A stretch of DNA of 64,000 nt from Piliocolobus tephrosceles (GCF_002776525.5 NW_022327642.1:667092-731091); one strand, 5' to 3'; numbered from the stretch's first letter, positions 1 to 13,721 are shown. Numbers and translations: made by a program. The notes: generated by a model from the letters alone, not told the origin.

Positions 1-300
1 TCAGCCAGTCTCTGTCATTGTCTACCCTAGACATAATAAATTAACAAAGAACCATGGTGGTAGGGATGAAAGATACTCATGGGAACAGCTGTATTAGTGC
101 CCACTCCATAAAGCTGATTCCATTACTCCTGTTGCTAAATATATTAGTTGCTTGCCACAGAGACCAACACTAAATCTGGATATGGTGTCCACCGAAAAAA
201 TAAATAAATAAATAATAAAATAAAATAAAAACAGCCACTTGGTGGCACATTGATTACATTAGACTCCTTTTACCCTGAAAAAGGCAACAGTTAATTTTGA
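1..300 (+). mobile_element. ERVL-type internal fragment (pol, integrase region)
   Basis: The sequence resembles the HERV-L/ERVL pol region encoding the N-terminal integrase part. The frame is broken by small indels and an AT-rich insertion (about 195-230). It is an old non-functional relic cut by the window start. Only family-level similarity is claimed. Confidence 0.6.
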
Positions 301-1276
301 ATGGAAATGATATATATCGTAGATATGAGTTTGTCTTTTGAGCTTAGATAACATTTGATCCACTGACATAGATTGAATATAATCATTGTCTTACATTAAG
401 GAACCACTTAATACCAAAGAGGGTACCATAGGAGGCACATCACCATTGAATCACCTGGTTTTATCAGATATCATACTTTCCAGAAGCTTTTGACATGTTG
501 TGTCCTCACGTGTGTATATACAGGAACCTCTGGTGGGAGGATTGACAGAATTATGTATAAAGTTATCAATTGTTGACATTATTATTTTAAGAAATATGAT
601 CTACATTTATCATATTGAAACACCTAGAGTAAGAATTTCAACCTTGATCTCTTTGATTTGCCATTTTCTTTTCACTATGAATCACTGTCTTTCCACATTT
701 GCCCCTATGCAAAAAACTGTATAAACAGGAAGAGCAGCAGAAATAGTGTCTCAGGAATAAAGGAACAAAATTTCAGGTTAGTGCCTTGTTTATATACAAT
801 GATTTTCACATTTGTTTTAATATTGACAAGTTAGAATCAATCTAAATATTCATCAATATGGAATTGGCTATATAAAATATGGCACCTACACATTATCAAT
901 AAGCACGCAACCATTTAAAATCTGATTTTTTGTTGATTGACTTAGGTACAGTTAGCAAGTAGTGGAGCCTAAGACACAAAACAGGTCACTCTTCCATCTC
1001 CTATGCTTTACATGCATATGCAAAGCTGAATGAATTCCAAATTAAGTATTTCATTTTTATGCATTAATATTCTATGCTGAAAAACGTAATCAATTCTGAT
1101 TAGTAGTCACTATACCTGGATACAATTCACAGATAAGTTTTATCTCTTCTATTATTAAAAACTAATAAATTGTTCATCTTGTTTTTCTAAATACATCATA
1201 ACATGGAATAATTCTCATTATATAACATTACGTTAAAAATCAGAATGAGCATAAAATGTTTTGCATGGTCTAACTG
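301..1276. other. Unannotated AT-rich intergenic DNA
   Basis: No gene, RNA or clear repeat was recognised. A short open frame at 500-724 has no recognisable features. Confidence 0.5.
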
Positions 1277-1373
1277 ATGAACACCTATAGACTGGAGACC
1301 TATATGAACACCTATAGACTATAGACTGGAGACCTATATGAACACCTATAGACTGGACACCTATAGACTGGAG
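1277..1373 (+). repeat. Minisatellite-like tandem repeat, about 27-34 bp unit
   Basis: Three imperfect copies of a unit beginning ATGAACACCTATAGACTGGA, at about 1277, 1304 and 1338. The second has an internal 7-bp duplication (ATAGACT) and the third a partial extra copy. Copy number may vary between individuals. Confidence 0.85.
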
Positions 1374-1825
1374 GCTTTGCCCCAAGCATAACTCTTTCTT
1401 TTTCTATTTTTTTCCCATAAAGGTTGAAAGTTAAATTTGAATTCTTTTATTTTGCACACATAAAAACAATTACACTTTAATAATATGTCTACTATAACAA
1501 TAGTAAAATCATATATCCAAAAAAACTAACATAGCACCATGATAACATCTAATTTTGAAATTATCATTAAAAATTTTAACTTTCTAATATATTTCAATAA
1601 TTTTCAACAATTACCACTTTAAAGGAGGTACCGTTTAAAATTTTTGGGGGGGCTACTGAAGGAGATGAATATTGTCACCGTGCCTCTCATTTAACAAGGA
1701 ATTAAAGCTTCAATATGATTACAACAGGAAATAAATATTTAAATTGGGCAACTTATTATTTAGAAAACCACTGTAGTTTAAACCTTTAAGTTTTCTATCC
1801 AAGTGATGTAGCTACACTGAAGACC
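1374..1825. other. Unannotated AT-rich DNA
   Basis: Nothing recognised except a G-run (GGGGGGG) near 1646. Confidence 0.5.
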
Positions 1826-1951
1826 AAGGATATGTGAAGGTTGTATGCAAATACTATGCCATTTTATATAGGGGACTTGAGTATCCTTGGATTTTGGCAT
1901 CTGCAGGGACCCTGGATCCAATTCTCCATGGATACTGAGGAAAAACTGAAT
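1826..1951. mobile_element. MER2 / Tigger-type DNA transposon end
   Basis: The stretch around GGGACTTGAGTATCC and the terminal GGATACTGAGG closely resembles one end of MER2, a non-autonomous Tigger-related element. It is directly followed by a CA repeat. Confidence 0.65.
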
Positions 1952-1978
1952 ACACACACACACACACACACACACACA
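1952..1978 (+). repeat. (CA)n microsatellite
   Basis: About 13 CA units lie between the MER2 fragment and an L1 fragment. Confidence 0.95.
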
Positions 1979-2095
1979 AATATTCAGCCTTAAAAAGATG
2001 ATCCTACCATTTGCCACAACATGGATGGACCTGGAGGACATTCTACATGCAATAAACCAGATATAGAAGGAAAAATATAGCTTGTATGTGAAACA
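1979..2095 (+). mobile_element. L1 3' fragment
   Basis: Contains the stretch ACAACATGGATGGACCTGG, typical of the L1 ORF2 3' end. It is short and degenerate. Confidence 0.75.
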
Positions 2096-3125
2096 CAGAG
2101 AATAAAACAGAGCATCTTCTGTTTTAACTACGCTTCAGCTCTGCTCTTGATGTCTGGCAGGGGAAGTCACCCAGCTGCAATAAGTTGAGAGTGATCGAGG
2201 AATCTGACTGCTTGTGAAACAGCCTTAAAATAATTCTCCTGATTTCAAACCTCTCTCATTTTCAGAAAAACCTTTAAGTGACAAGAGTTTTGGGGATCAT
2301 GTGATATAAACTTGATTGTTTCTTGGTATTCCCTACTGCTGATTTAAATTTTACTTTTAACAGGAATGCTAGTTAACTTACCACTTGTATTTCTGCAATT
2401 TGGTTTTGAAAATTGTGTTGGCAACGTTTTTTTCCTTTTCTTCTGATCTTGTGAATCTATACCTTAGTAAATGTATCATTTTATGTTTCAGTGGGTTTTC
2501 TGGAGAAATCAAATGTGTATGTATGTATATGAATGATCAGCTGCTGTATCAAAATAAGAATGTCCATATATAAACTCCTCTTTATTCCCAGGATATGTCT
2601 CTTTTCCCTGTTTCTTAATATTCTATCACACTTCTGATTGCTGAGGTTAGACAGTAGTCCACTTCTTGTCTCCTTCATCATTTTGCCTTATCCAACCTGC
2701 CAATCAATTTTACCATTTCTTCCTTTAAATCATCTCTCAGGATTTCCACTTTCTCTGCTTACTTAGTATCTCTATTCTGGTTCATCCTCATGCCATTTAG
2801 ATTCCAGCTCAGTAGACATGAAGCCAATTCAATAAATGTGTGTTAGATTATCCAAATGATACATTTCATGCACTCAATGATCCATTCAGAAATGAGTATT
2901 GGAACTGTTTCAACCTCAAATTAAGGTAAAATCTGCTTCTATTAATTTAACCTATACAAGTCTCACAATTTATTGATAATCTTAAAAAGGAAGTAGAAGA
3001 AACGAGAACCAAGTAAACAGTCAGTGCTTTTTTATTATATTATCAATTTAATTCAATGGTTTTGGAAAAGCACTTTTTCTAATTTTTAAGTCCATTTATC
3101 TGTTGAGATCAAAACATATTAATAT
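2096..3125. other. Unannotated intergenic DNA
   Basis: No gene or confidently assigned repeat. The pyrimidine-rich part at 2580-2850 may be an ancient repeat, but I could not place it. Confidence 0.45.
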
Positions 3126-3129
3126 TTAT

Positions 3130-3485
3130 TTAACATTGCTTAATTCATTCAATGCATGCGCATTCTGTAACTATTATGTGTCAGTTATTTTGCTTGGGTT
3201 CAGTTGTGCTTGGATGAGGATGCAAATTTAAATATGAAAATTTGAGAGTGACCTCCCAATGTTCCAAGCCTAGCAGGAGTGGTAAGCTTTTATAAACAGG
3301 ACACAATATGGTATACTAAGTGCTACAATGGAGGTGGGAACAAGGCAGATGGGGTATAGAAAGAACATAATTTTAAGCTCCATCCACCTCAGCTCTGGGG
3401 TAAAGGAAGGCTTCTTAGAGGTAAAAGCAGTTGAAATTATTACAGATATTATTGGAGAGGGCATTCTAAGCAAAGCCATCAAATA
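3130..3485 (-). mobile_element. L2 LINE fragment
   Basis: Reads as the reverse complement of the L2 3' region: ACTATTATGTGTCAG, then AAGTGCTACAATGGAGGTGGG and GGAAGGCTTCTTAGAGG in the expected order. Old and diverged. Confidence 0.7.
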
Positions 3486-4189
3486 GCAAGACAGGATGAT
3501 GTGTTCCAGTAACTCTGTTTTGAATTATCATATACAATTCATCCTTGTATTTCTGTCACCTGGAATAGATCACAGCTCACGCTATATACTCAAAATTTTA
3601 TGAAATGAAATTTATTACATTTCATTAATTGAAATGAATGTACCATGCTTGTTGATTTCTTAAATATAACAAAACAAAAGAGCAAACACTATGAGGTGAC
3701 ATCCTTGGTCATCTGGTAGGTATCATTTACCTTTGTTCTGGGAACCGCAGTCAATATTCTGTAGTTCCTGCCCTCAGAATGATGAACGGCCCTGTTGGAG
3801 AAGACTGAGTCTTGTGCAAATAGCACATAATAGAACAATCTGCCTAGTATGTATGCAAAGTAGGAGGTTTCGAGTAACTGCTGTGAAGCAGAAATCAGGA
3901 AACTTAGATTTATTCCCAAACTTCTCTCTAATTAGCTGTGTTAACTTTTTAGAATCAATTACTGTTTGCTTCCCATGTTCTTAATTTAAGAGTGACTTGC
4001 ACCAAGTAACGACTAAGTTTCTTTTCAGCTTCTAAGCTATACATATATGTCGTTAAAATGAGGAATAACAATGCTTCTTTGCCTCTATTCTTTCATAACT
4101 GTGTCTGGTGAGGACTGACTTTTGCTTCTAAGGTCAGCACAGAAACCAGCTTTCTCTTCTAAACTCCCATGGAATTGTATTGCCAGCTG
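3486..4189. other. Unannotated intergenic DNA
   Basis: No supported gene or repeat; two short overlapping frames on opposite strands have no recognisable content. Confidence 0.45.
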
Positions 4190-4428
4190 TGTTATCGTTT
4201 AGTGCAGAATAAGATTTAGGGTATAGGTTCTGGCCCGGGATCATTTTATTTTATGGTTTTGCCACTTAATTTCTAGTTGTATAATCTTGGAAATGTATTT
4301 TAATCTATCTGTTTATTTATTTCTTCATCTATTTAATGGGAATTCTACCAATACCTACTTCATAAAGTTATTGCTGTAATGGGTTAATGCTCACTCTCAA
4401 AGTGTTTAGGATTCAGCAAAGAACACAT
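4190..4428 (+). mobile_element. MIR SINE
   Basis: Follows the MIR core order: TTTTGCCACTTAATTTCTAG, then CTTCATCTATTTAATGGG, then TACCTACTTCATAAAG. Confidence 0.8.
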
Positions 4429-5280
4429 ATTTGAAAGATAATTAATAAGTCATGATTACTTAAGATGTTTACATCTTAAGCACCCAGTCCCATACCTTAC
4501 AAAAGGAATTAGTAGGATACAAGATCAATAGAGAGCTGAGCCCTTTTGTAGGTGTAAATTGCCCAGAAGTGAAGTCTTACCTTCTCTTTCTCTGTAGCGC
4601 AAGTGTTTATTCTACTTAGAAATCTGATGGGAGAGTGTAAAACTTTATTCCCAAAAAAGACCTGAATGGAGTAATTATTCCTTTGTGTCCATTATAGCAT
4701 TTAATAAAATGCCCTCATCTGATCCTTCATCCATATAAGGAAGAAAAGCTGGGAACTAAGGTTAAATAAGCAAGACCAGCTACATGATTGATGGGCCCTA
4801 GGGCAAAGTGAAAAAAACGGGGCTCTTGTTCAGAAAAACAGAAAAAGGCACTAAATATAAAACATTTTTATTTCTCCTGTGCATATCTTCTGGTCATTCA
4901 CGTGAACCATTTACCCATCATATTTCACTTAACAAAACATCAGATCACAATGTAATAATTAAGGATTTAAAGACAGTTACTGCAGAGCATTAAGCCAGAA
5001 TGATACAATTTGCACAGGTCACATTCCCATAAAGCTAACTGTAATCTGGAAGCCTGAGGGAGATGGGGAAAGGGGCATGTAACATAAGCATTTAATGATA
5101 GTGCAAAAAGATGCAAAATCTATAATGCAGAAAAATCCCACCACATCTCAAAAACTAATACTTCAATGCTGTCAGGCACCTGTGTTTCTCAATGGTAACT
5201 TCAAGGGGAAAAACTATATATAAATTATCCATTAATATTTTATATATATATATTGAACCTGATATCCAGCATGTGAGTTT
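4429..5280. other. Unannotated intergenic DNA
   Basis: AT-rich; no gene or identifiable repeat. Confidence 0.45.
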
Positions 5281-5284
5281 ATCA

Positions 5285-5895
5285 TGTAACTCCTTCTCTT
5301 TACTGACCAGTGTTTCCCCAGCATACTCAGGGTAAAAGTCTAAGCACTTGTATGGTCACAACACCCTACTGATCTGAACCTGTCTCTCTTACCAATTTGT
5401 CTCCATCCTGTATCATTCTATTCCTTTCTTACTCACTTCCAAGAATGCTGATTTCCCTGTTCTTGCTTAAAAATGCCAATGAGGCCCTTTTCTCTCGGCT
5501 TTAGCATTTTCTCTTATCTTCCTGGAATGCTCTGTTTCCAAATATTCACGTTTACTTTTCTCTTACTTCTTTAAGTTCTCTGCTTGACTGGCATATTACT
5601 GGAGGGGTCCACCCTGACCTCCCTAGCTAAAAATCACTCTCTCTCGTGTATGTGTGTGTGTGTGTGTGTGTCTCCTCTTGCTCTTTCCATTCTTTCTTCA
5701 TTGTCTTCATAGAATTTATCCATACTTTTTGTATTTATATTTATGTATTTGTTTATTTATCTGTTTGTTTTGTCATGACAGAAGACTATGTATTCCATGA
5801 AGTCAGAGACTTTATTTTGTTCACTGCTGCACCTTCACTGCATAGAATGCTGTCTGTCATGTAGCTGATGCTCAATAATATTTGAGAGAGTAAAT
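5285..5895 (+). mobile_element. L2 LINE 3' end
   Basis: Long diverged copy following the L2 3' consensus (CTGGAATGCTC near 5522, GTCAGAGACTTTATT near 5802, terminal GATGCTCAATAATATTTG). A (TG)10 microsatellite at 5651-5670 interrupts it. Confidence 0.8.
5651..5670 (+). repeat. (TG)n microsatellite
   Basis: Ten TG units inside the L2 copy. Confidence 0.95.
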
Positions 5896-6344
5896 CAAAA
5901 GTCTGAAGCAATATAGTTTTGAGGACATTTAAGTGTCAGGTTCTGTGTTAGACTTTTCTGGAAGCCACCCTCTTTAGCCCATTTAACAGGCAAGAAAATG
6001 TGGAAATGTCAGGGCCTAGATAACTTGCTCAAAGATGCTCCTACTGTTCTTCAATGGAAACATTTTAGTAGAACATTAAACCACAGAACAAGAAGAAAAC
6101 ATTCTACTAAATAGTGGGAAAAAATCTAAATCATATGTTTATATAATACTAAGGCTGAGATACTTTACATGTTATGGAAATTACTTAATATCCCCTTTGT
6201 TCTGTAAATGTCAGTGAATTCACTAAAAGCCAAAAAACTGGTAAGTGAGCTCTGGGGCTTTAGCCCCAGATTTTTCTTCTCCAATTTATCCTATCTTCAG
6301 ACTAATGTTCATAAAACAAATTTTTTTATCATACCTTATCCCTG
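5896..6344. other. Unannotated intergenic DNA
   Basis: No gene or clear repeat. The part at 5930-6040 weakly suggests a MIR but is not called. Confidence 0.4.
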
Positions 6345-6361
6345 CTTTTGAACTTTTTATT

Positions 6362-6495
6362 TTTTAATTTAAAACAAAATGAGATGGTGTCTCACTATGT
6401 TGCCCAGGCCGGCCTCAAACTCCTGAGCTCAAGGAATCCTCCCCCATCAGTCTCCTAAAGTGCTGGTATTACACCTGTGAGCCACTGTGCCCAGC
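6362..6495 (-). mobile_element. Alu-like monomer (FLAM/AluJ), antisense, with target duplication
   Basis: A single old Alu monomer in antisense. It is flanked by a perfect 17-bp target duplication, CTTTTGAACTTTTTATT, at 6345-6361 and 6496-6512. Confidence 0.9.
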
Positions 6496-6747
6496 CTTTT
6501 GAACTTTTTATTAACAATTACATCGAGGCCAGAGATCCTTGCCTGACTTTCAAGATATTTCATAAATTCAATCTCATTTTTCTTGTATTTTCAAGAAACA
6601 TAAATCACACTCTAGTCATATCAGCGCCCTCAATGTTTTCATCATCTCCTACTGCTCCAAAAGAGATACACTATATACATTCTCATGATATAACTTTTAA
6701 TCTTTTCCATTTAAAAAAACAAAAACAAAAACTTCACACTTTAGTGC

Positions 6748-7351
6748 TGTGGTAGGTAGAATTCTAAGATGGCCTTGAAATTTCTCCATTCTGGGGTGAA
6801 CACACCATAATAATCCATGGAACCGTGTACATGATGGATTAGAGCCCATCATTGTGTTATGTGGTACAGTGGACTTTAAGAAAGTTCGTTTACCCAGGTG
6901 GGCCTAACTTACTCAAGAAAGCTCTTTAAAGCAGAGAGTTTTATCTAACTGGTCACAGAAATATAATTCGCAAAAAGCATGAAAAACATGAGAGAGACTT
7001 CATGCACTACTGCTGGTTACAAGATGGAGAGGACTGTATAGTAAGGAAAATAATTGGCTTATACTAATTGAGACAGCAATGGCTCACAGTCGGTAATATG
7101 GGTTTATCAGCCTTATATCTGTCATGGAACCACATTCTACCAACAGGAATGAGGCTAGAAGTAGATTTTTCCCAGAGCCCCCAAGCAAGAATGTAGCCAA
7201 TGACTCGATTTCAGCTTTGTGATACCCTGAGTGGAAAACCTGATCACACTGTGCTGACCTTCTGACCAGCAGAACATGGTATAATAAATAGATATTATGT
7301 TAAATGCTAAATTAGTGGCAATTTGTTATTCAGGAATAAAAAACTAATACA
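6748..7351 (+). mobile_element. Solo LTR, ERVL/MaLR (MLT-type)
   Basis: Starts with TG, ends ACTAATACA and has an AATAAATA signal near the 3' end followed by GGCAATTTGTTATTC, as in MLT-class LTRs. AGTGC flanks it on the left (6743-6747) and overlaps its right end (7351-7355), consistent with a 4-5 bp target duplication. No internal region is attached. Confidence 0.65.
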
Positions 7352-7539
7352 GTGCCTAATTGCTTCCACTTTACCACCACCATTTCACAAACATTTTGGT
7401 TAAGACTAGGCAGGGCATTCAGCAAAGTGGCCGGAGGATCAGTGCCTTAGTAGTAGTGCTGAGCTCTCCCTGGAACAAAAGCTATGCTAGCCACGCTGGA
7501 GCAATGAGTAAATACAGACCTCAGAGAGATCAAAGAGTA

Positions 7540-10500
7540 TGCAAATAATTTAAATACATAAAAAGTTAGAACTGACATTCTTTAAAGAAACAGCAAAATC
7601 TAGAAACACAACTATACAACACGCACAAAGTACACAATCACAAAATGTACTATAAAAGCAAAGAAGCAAGAAAATGTGATCCATGCCTAAAAGAAAAAAG
7701 TCAGCCAATAGAAAAAGGACCAGAAGTATCAAAGATGGTGGTACTAAAAGACAAAGATGTTAAAAAATTTATTACACATGTATTAAAATATTTAAATAAA
7801 AACATGAACTTATTGAGAAAAATAAATGGAAAATATAAGAAATGCCTAATGCAATTTTTAGATGTGAAATATACAATAATGAAATAGGATTTAACAGCAA
7901 ATTACATATTACAAAAAATCAATCATCTTAAAGATAGCAATAGAAACTATCCAAAATGAAACAGAGTAAAAAAGAATGAAAAAGGAACATAGTTTTAGTG
8001 GCCCATAGGAAAATACTAAGTGATCTATCACATACATACATATATTCTCAGGAAGAGGAGTTGGCAGGAAAGTATGTAAAGATACAATAGTAAAAATTCT
8101 TCTAACTATACTAAAATAATTAATAAATTTTGAAATACAGTTCAAAAAATCAGTGAGGCCTAGGCAAGGCACACACACATACACACCATAACAAAATTAA
8201 ATTGCTAAAACCAAAGATAAACATAAATTCTTACAAGAGGCCAGAAAAAAAAAACTAAATCATAATGTACAGTGAACCCAAGATAAAAAAATAAAAATAA
8301 TCACAGACACCTTAAGCAAACTATGCAAGCCAAAAGACAATGGAATAGCTTTAGAGTACTATAAGTAAAAACCTGGCAAAATAAAAGTCTTACAAATTGA
8401 AAAAGAGTTAAAGTTATCTTTATAGGCAGACAGGAATGTGCACATTGAATACTGTATATAATCAAAAATTACTTCAAAAATAAATGTGAAGTAAAAAAAA
8501 TTTTTGATAAAAGCTAAATGGATGTGTCATTGACAGACAAACATCACAAGAAATGTTAAAGGAAGTTCCTCGGGTGGGAAGAAAATGATACCAGATGAAA
8601 ATTTGTATTTCCTGAAAGGAATAAAGACTTAAAATAACAAATATGTGAGTAAACAAAAATAGTTTTCATTATTTCTAATTCCTTTAAAAGGCTCAAAAGT
8701 ATACACTGAAGATCATGTCACTTAAATATAAATAAACATTGTGACAAAATTGCATGAAAACAGGAGGGTAAAAATGGAAGTATGGTGCTTAAATATCATC
8801 TATGAAAGTGATACAATATTTCAAGGTATACTGTAATTAGGTAAAGAAGTATGTCTCACACTCTTAAAGAGTATTAACAAAAACGTTATAGATAATAAGT
8901 TGATAGTGAAAATTAAGTTGAATATTAAAAATAACTTAAAAATAAAACAGATTGACCTATAAAAACAATAGTAGAAATAAAATTATATTTGAAAAATATT
9001 AAAGTCACGAAAAAATAATATAGGAAAAGAGATAAAGTAGACAAATGCTAGTTAGAAAAAAATGAAAACAAAGAGCAAGATAGTAGATTTATGCCTACCC
9101 ACATTCAAAGTTACATCAAATGTTAATGATTTGAAAATTCCAATTAAAGGGCAGAGATTTTCAGACCGCATTTAAAAAGCAATCTGAACTAATGCCTCTG
9201 AAGAAAATGCATTTTAAATAGAAATATACAAATAAGTTAAATGAAAAATAAAAATATAAAGTATGCAAATGCTAACATAAAATGTTGGAAACACTATATT
9301 AATATCAGGCAAAATATAATTTAGAACAAAAGTGTTAACAGAAATAGTGATATTTTATAATGACCAACAGATCAATCAATCAAGATGACAATATAATCCC
9401 AGTTGTGTATGTACCAAATAAGTGAGTTCCAAAATACATAAGCAAAAAGTGACATAACTAAGGACAAATAAACAAATTGAAATTATACTTTGAGATTTCA
9501 GTCATGTATAGAGTATGTGCAGATAAATCAGTAAGAATATAGTTGATCTGAAAAAAGTAAAAAACTATCACTCAACTTGTCTTAATTAGTATCTATAGTA
9601 CATTCCACCAAAGCATAGCAGAATACAAATTATTTGAACTACACATGGAACACTCACCAAAATAATCCATATTCTATTTAATAACATAAATCATAATGAA
9701 TTTTAAAGAACTCTAGCCATGCAATGTATATTATCTAACCAAAATGGAATTAATAAATAAACCAACAATAAAGTTACTTGGAGAATTGCCAAATTTTTGG
9801 AAATTAACAAACACACTTCTAACTATCATGTGGGGTAAAGAGAAATTCAGGAAGAATTCAACTCAATTAAACTGAAAATTTAATATAACAAAATTAAATT
9901 TTGCAGCTGAAGCTGGGATGCAACTAATGCATTCAATATAAGAAAATTTATGTTACATATACTTACATTTAAAAATAAGAATTGCATAAAATAAGAAATC
10001 TGATCATTTGCCTTAAGATTCTTTAAAAAGAAAATTAAACCTAACCTAAGCAAAGGAAAAGAAATAGTAAATAGCAGAAATCAATGAAGATGCAAATGAG
10101 TACACAGTAGAGAAGGGTAATAAAAAGCCTTCAAAATTGAAAAATCCATACAATTTATAAACCTGTAGCTATAATTGTCAAGATAAAAAGAGATGACACA
10201 TTTTTAATATTAAGAATTATAGACAGAAGATCACTGCAGATTCTGTTCATACTGGGTGAAATAAATATAAGCAAATTTATCCCCAACAACTGTTTGAAAC
10301 CTTGGAGATTACAGACAAATTACTTGATGGACAAATATTATTTCATGATCAACAGATACTAATACTTTATATTTCATATAAGTGAAATATTATATAATTG
10401 CTTTCCTGGTTTTTTTTTTTTTTTTTGAGACGGAGTCTCGCTCTACCATGTTGGCCAGTCTGGTCTCCAACTCCTGACCTCAAGTGATCTGCCCACCTTG

Positions 10501-10840
10501 GCCTCCCAAAGTGCTAGGATTATAGGCATGAGCCACCATGCCTGGTCCATGTAATTTTATATACATGAAATAGAAAGTAATAGCTTTATACATAATTTGT
10601 AATGAATTTGTAATTAAATACTTCCTGCCACAGAGAAAACTCCATACCAAGATGGCTTCGTTGGTGAATTTTATCAAACATTTAAGGAAGAAATAATAAT
10701 ATGCTAGTAGATCTCTTCCTGAAAATAGAGGAAGAGGAACCAGTTCCAACCTTATTTTATGTGGGCAGCATTACTTTGATAGTAAAACCAGATAAAGTTA
10801 TTACAAGGAAGTAATTCCGTAGACCAATATCTTTTACAAT
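7540..10840 (+). mobile_element. L1M LINE, about 3.3 kb, degenerate
   Basis: Co-linear with an old L1M: ORF1-like region about 7.55-8.6 kb, an inter-ORF stretch, then the 5' part of ORF2 (endonuclease region from about 9.06 kb, start of reverse transcriptase region near 10.62-10.84 kb). Frames are destroyed by many stops and indels. It lacks the ORF2 3' half and 3' end. An antisense partial Alu (10411-10548) is inserted in it. Confidence 0.85.
10411..10548 (-). mobile_element. Alu with internal deletion, antisense
   Basis: Poly-T and the first bases of the right monomer (GAGACGGAGTCTCGCTCT) join directly to ACCATGTTGGCCAG of the left monomer, so about 165 bp are missing. Inserted into the L1M. 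Confidence 0.9.
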
Positions 10841-13075
10841 CACATCCTTTCATGTTCTGTGGTGTGACCTCTACTTAGGCCAGCGCTGAAGATGAGCTGG
10901 TCTTCCTAGTCCCATTTTCAAACTACCCATCTCTCTATCAACATTCCAAGATACCTCAAAATGGAAGTATTAGACTTAGCAGAGGAGAAAACTCATGTCT
11001 TTGAAACATTCCTACTGTCATGTTTCCTTCAGAAATAAATTTTCTGCTATTAAAGTTTATAGTTAGAAGAGATACTCTGTTTTTTAATGATTACATTTGC
11101 TCTTATTTGAAGGGCTTGCACATTGTTATGTAAGTGAAAAATTCAGGCCAGTTTTACTGATATCCCATCAGAAAATGATTTAAGGACTGAAGCACAGTGC
11201 ATCCATGTTTTTACCACCAAAATGAAAACAATATGTTGTGAGGTGCTGACTACTTTCACCCTTTAATGTGTTATCTAGACTATCTGTGGTTCCCAGTTGA
11301 ATAATACATATATTAAAATGATTTTGTTGGACTGGGTGGTTTACAATCTGCTGTATTTTTTATACATCTCATTCAAAAACCTTTGATAAGTTGAGGATTA
11401 ATCATAGTAGTTTTTATTAAAGATGTTTTAAATGTGCATTAATGACTGCTTATATTATCCACTTGTTCAATTTTTCAAGTTCCAAAATTATAGTTTTATG
11501 TGTTGTATGCTTTCTGCAGATTTTTTATTTTCCTCAAATGAGTGTAAAATCGTATATAGCTGAATATATTCCTATTGACATACATATGAATGGGCTCAAT
11601 AGCTTAATGTAATCTGCCTAAAGATTGTAAGAGTCTGCCTAAACATAAAAATTCAATGACAAGTATATTTTATAAACAGAAATTGATGACAGAATATATC
11701 TATGTAGAGTCTAGACACTCTGAAGTTTGTGACTTGAAGTCAAATTATACTTGTCTTTCCTCAAATACATTTTTTACTATAAGTGGAAATTCACTAGCAG
11801 TATTCTATTCATGGGTAAGAGTAATGCCAACAAAGTGTTGAAGACAGAGTTTCATACAAGTCTAATAAATTTGGAAAAGATAGCATTACCATTCACCATC
11901 CTGAATTCCAATTCTAAGTAACTTAGCTAATTGTGTAGCAGAAATCCACATATCAGCAATGAATGCTTGTGTTAAACTTATACTAGTAAATTATTTTTAT
12001 AGTGCCATTTAGGTCATTCAGTTAATTCCACATTCTCTCATTAATACCTATGCCTATAAACGTGGCTTTAAAACGATGGATAGAGTCAAAGTTTTTTTAA
12101 GATGATGTTTTATTACCTTTTCATAACTTGGCTTGTTTTAAATTATGTTTAGTCACTTGATAAATGCTTCTCCTGTTTTCCTGTTTTTAAGAGGTAATGT
12201 GGCATGAAGCAGTAAAAAGTACTGTACTTAGGGTCAGAAGAAAACACCTATTCTGTCTGTCATGTGAGGTGCAAAGATAAATACTATTTCATTCTTGCAT
12301 AATGTAAAATATGATAAACATGATCATACAGATATAAGGTTCTATGGGAGAAAGCACACAATGTAAGGATTTTGAAGAAAAAAATTAAAGAGTAGGATAT
12401 ATATGAATAAGAAGTTGCCAGATAGAGAAAGGAGAGGAATGGAATTAAAATCAGAGGGAATCAGCCACAATGTGTGCAAAGAAATAAGAAACAAATGATG
12501 ACAACAACCAAAAACAAGACTAAAGTCTGCAATGTTGTGACATGACTATATTACAGTATGTGTATGTTGATGGTGGTTTTGGGGTTGTGGGGAAGAGGAG
12601 GAAGGTCCACAGTTGCAAAAAATAAAGTGGGACCATAGCAGATAATATTGTAACTTTATGCTCCAGGCAATGGTGAGCTCTTAAAGATTTAGCGGAGTGA
12701 AGTAAAACTTTTTTTTTTTTATCTTTAATTTCCAAAATATCATTGTGCACTGTAGACTTTATCCGGGAGGAAAAAGAAATTGTTGCAGGAAGGCCAATTT
12801 TAGAAATCTAAGAGGGTTCATAGTAGAATAGGAATGAAGAAAAATTAATAGATTTCAGGGTAACTTTATACCTTGTTACAAATGGTTTATTTTTACTTAC
12901 AAGGGTAACTACTAAATTTTAATGCCTTAACACAGAAGAAATCCAAATTCAAATTCTTCTTTTACCCTTTTATCATAGATCCAATGGCCACACTGTTATT
13001 TTTGAAAGGAATGCCATTTTTCCCTCACTCCAAATTTCCCACTAAGTTATCTAAAAATGGTTCCTCTCATTATTA
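10841..13075. other. Unannotated intergenic DNA
   Basis: No gene or confident repeat. A T-run at 12709-12720 and scattered AT-rich tracts only. Confidence 0.45.
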
Positions 13076-13079
13076 TCCT

Positions 13080-13312
13080 AACACTCAGTCTTAATGGATG
13101 AAAGTATTTTTCTTCATCTTATCTCCTAGGTCAGAATTTATTTTTTTCTTCTCCTTGCTCCCATGATATATTGCTCGTATGTTCCATTCTTATTTTGTGC
13201 TACTTTTACCACATTATAGGAGCCTTAGGGGTAGGGTCCCTACCATGTCTGACAATCTGTGACACATATTCCCTTGATCATAAACACTCAATAAATGTAT
13301 GGTGAACGGAAA
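13080..13312 (+). mobile_element. L2 LINE 3' end
   Basis: Ends with the typical L2 tail (CACTCAATAAATGTATGGTG) preceded by a GGTAGGGTCCCTACCATG stretch matching the L2 3' consensus. Confidence 0.7.
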
Positions 13313-13721
13313 AATAATTGATTCTAACTCAACTGCAATCTAGATAATGTTATCTTCAAGTTATAAGACACTGACAAACGATATTTATGGTATAATATAA
13401 CACAGGACCAGTATTTGATTTTTATGGATATAGGCATCTTTACTCATGTCTATGTGTAAAAGATAAACCTAGTTTAAAATCCCACCCATAAATGTTAGTG
13501 TTGACTCTTACAGTCAAATGTATTAATATATATCCTTTCATATTTATCCTAACGTTGACTGTGAACTTTTATTATAATGTCTATAAGGCTAGTTTATTCA
13601 AGTTACCATTTCTACTAATAGTAAACCATTACTCATATAGAGTTTCATTACATTTAAGCAACCACATCCTTTTAATGACTGAAATGGAACACAGGAATGG
13701 AGGTTTATACTCGATTGTACC

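Noticed and set aside
2580..2850. Possible ancient LTR or MER repeat
   Set aside because: The pyrimidine-rich composition is suggestive but I could not match it to any family in order.
7909..8184. Frame of 91 codons on the - strand near 8 kb
   Set aside because: It is the antisense of A-rich L1M sequence, which gives hydrophobic Phe/Ile/Leu-rich shadow frames.
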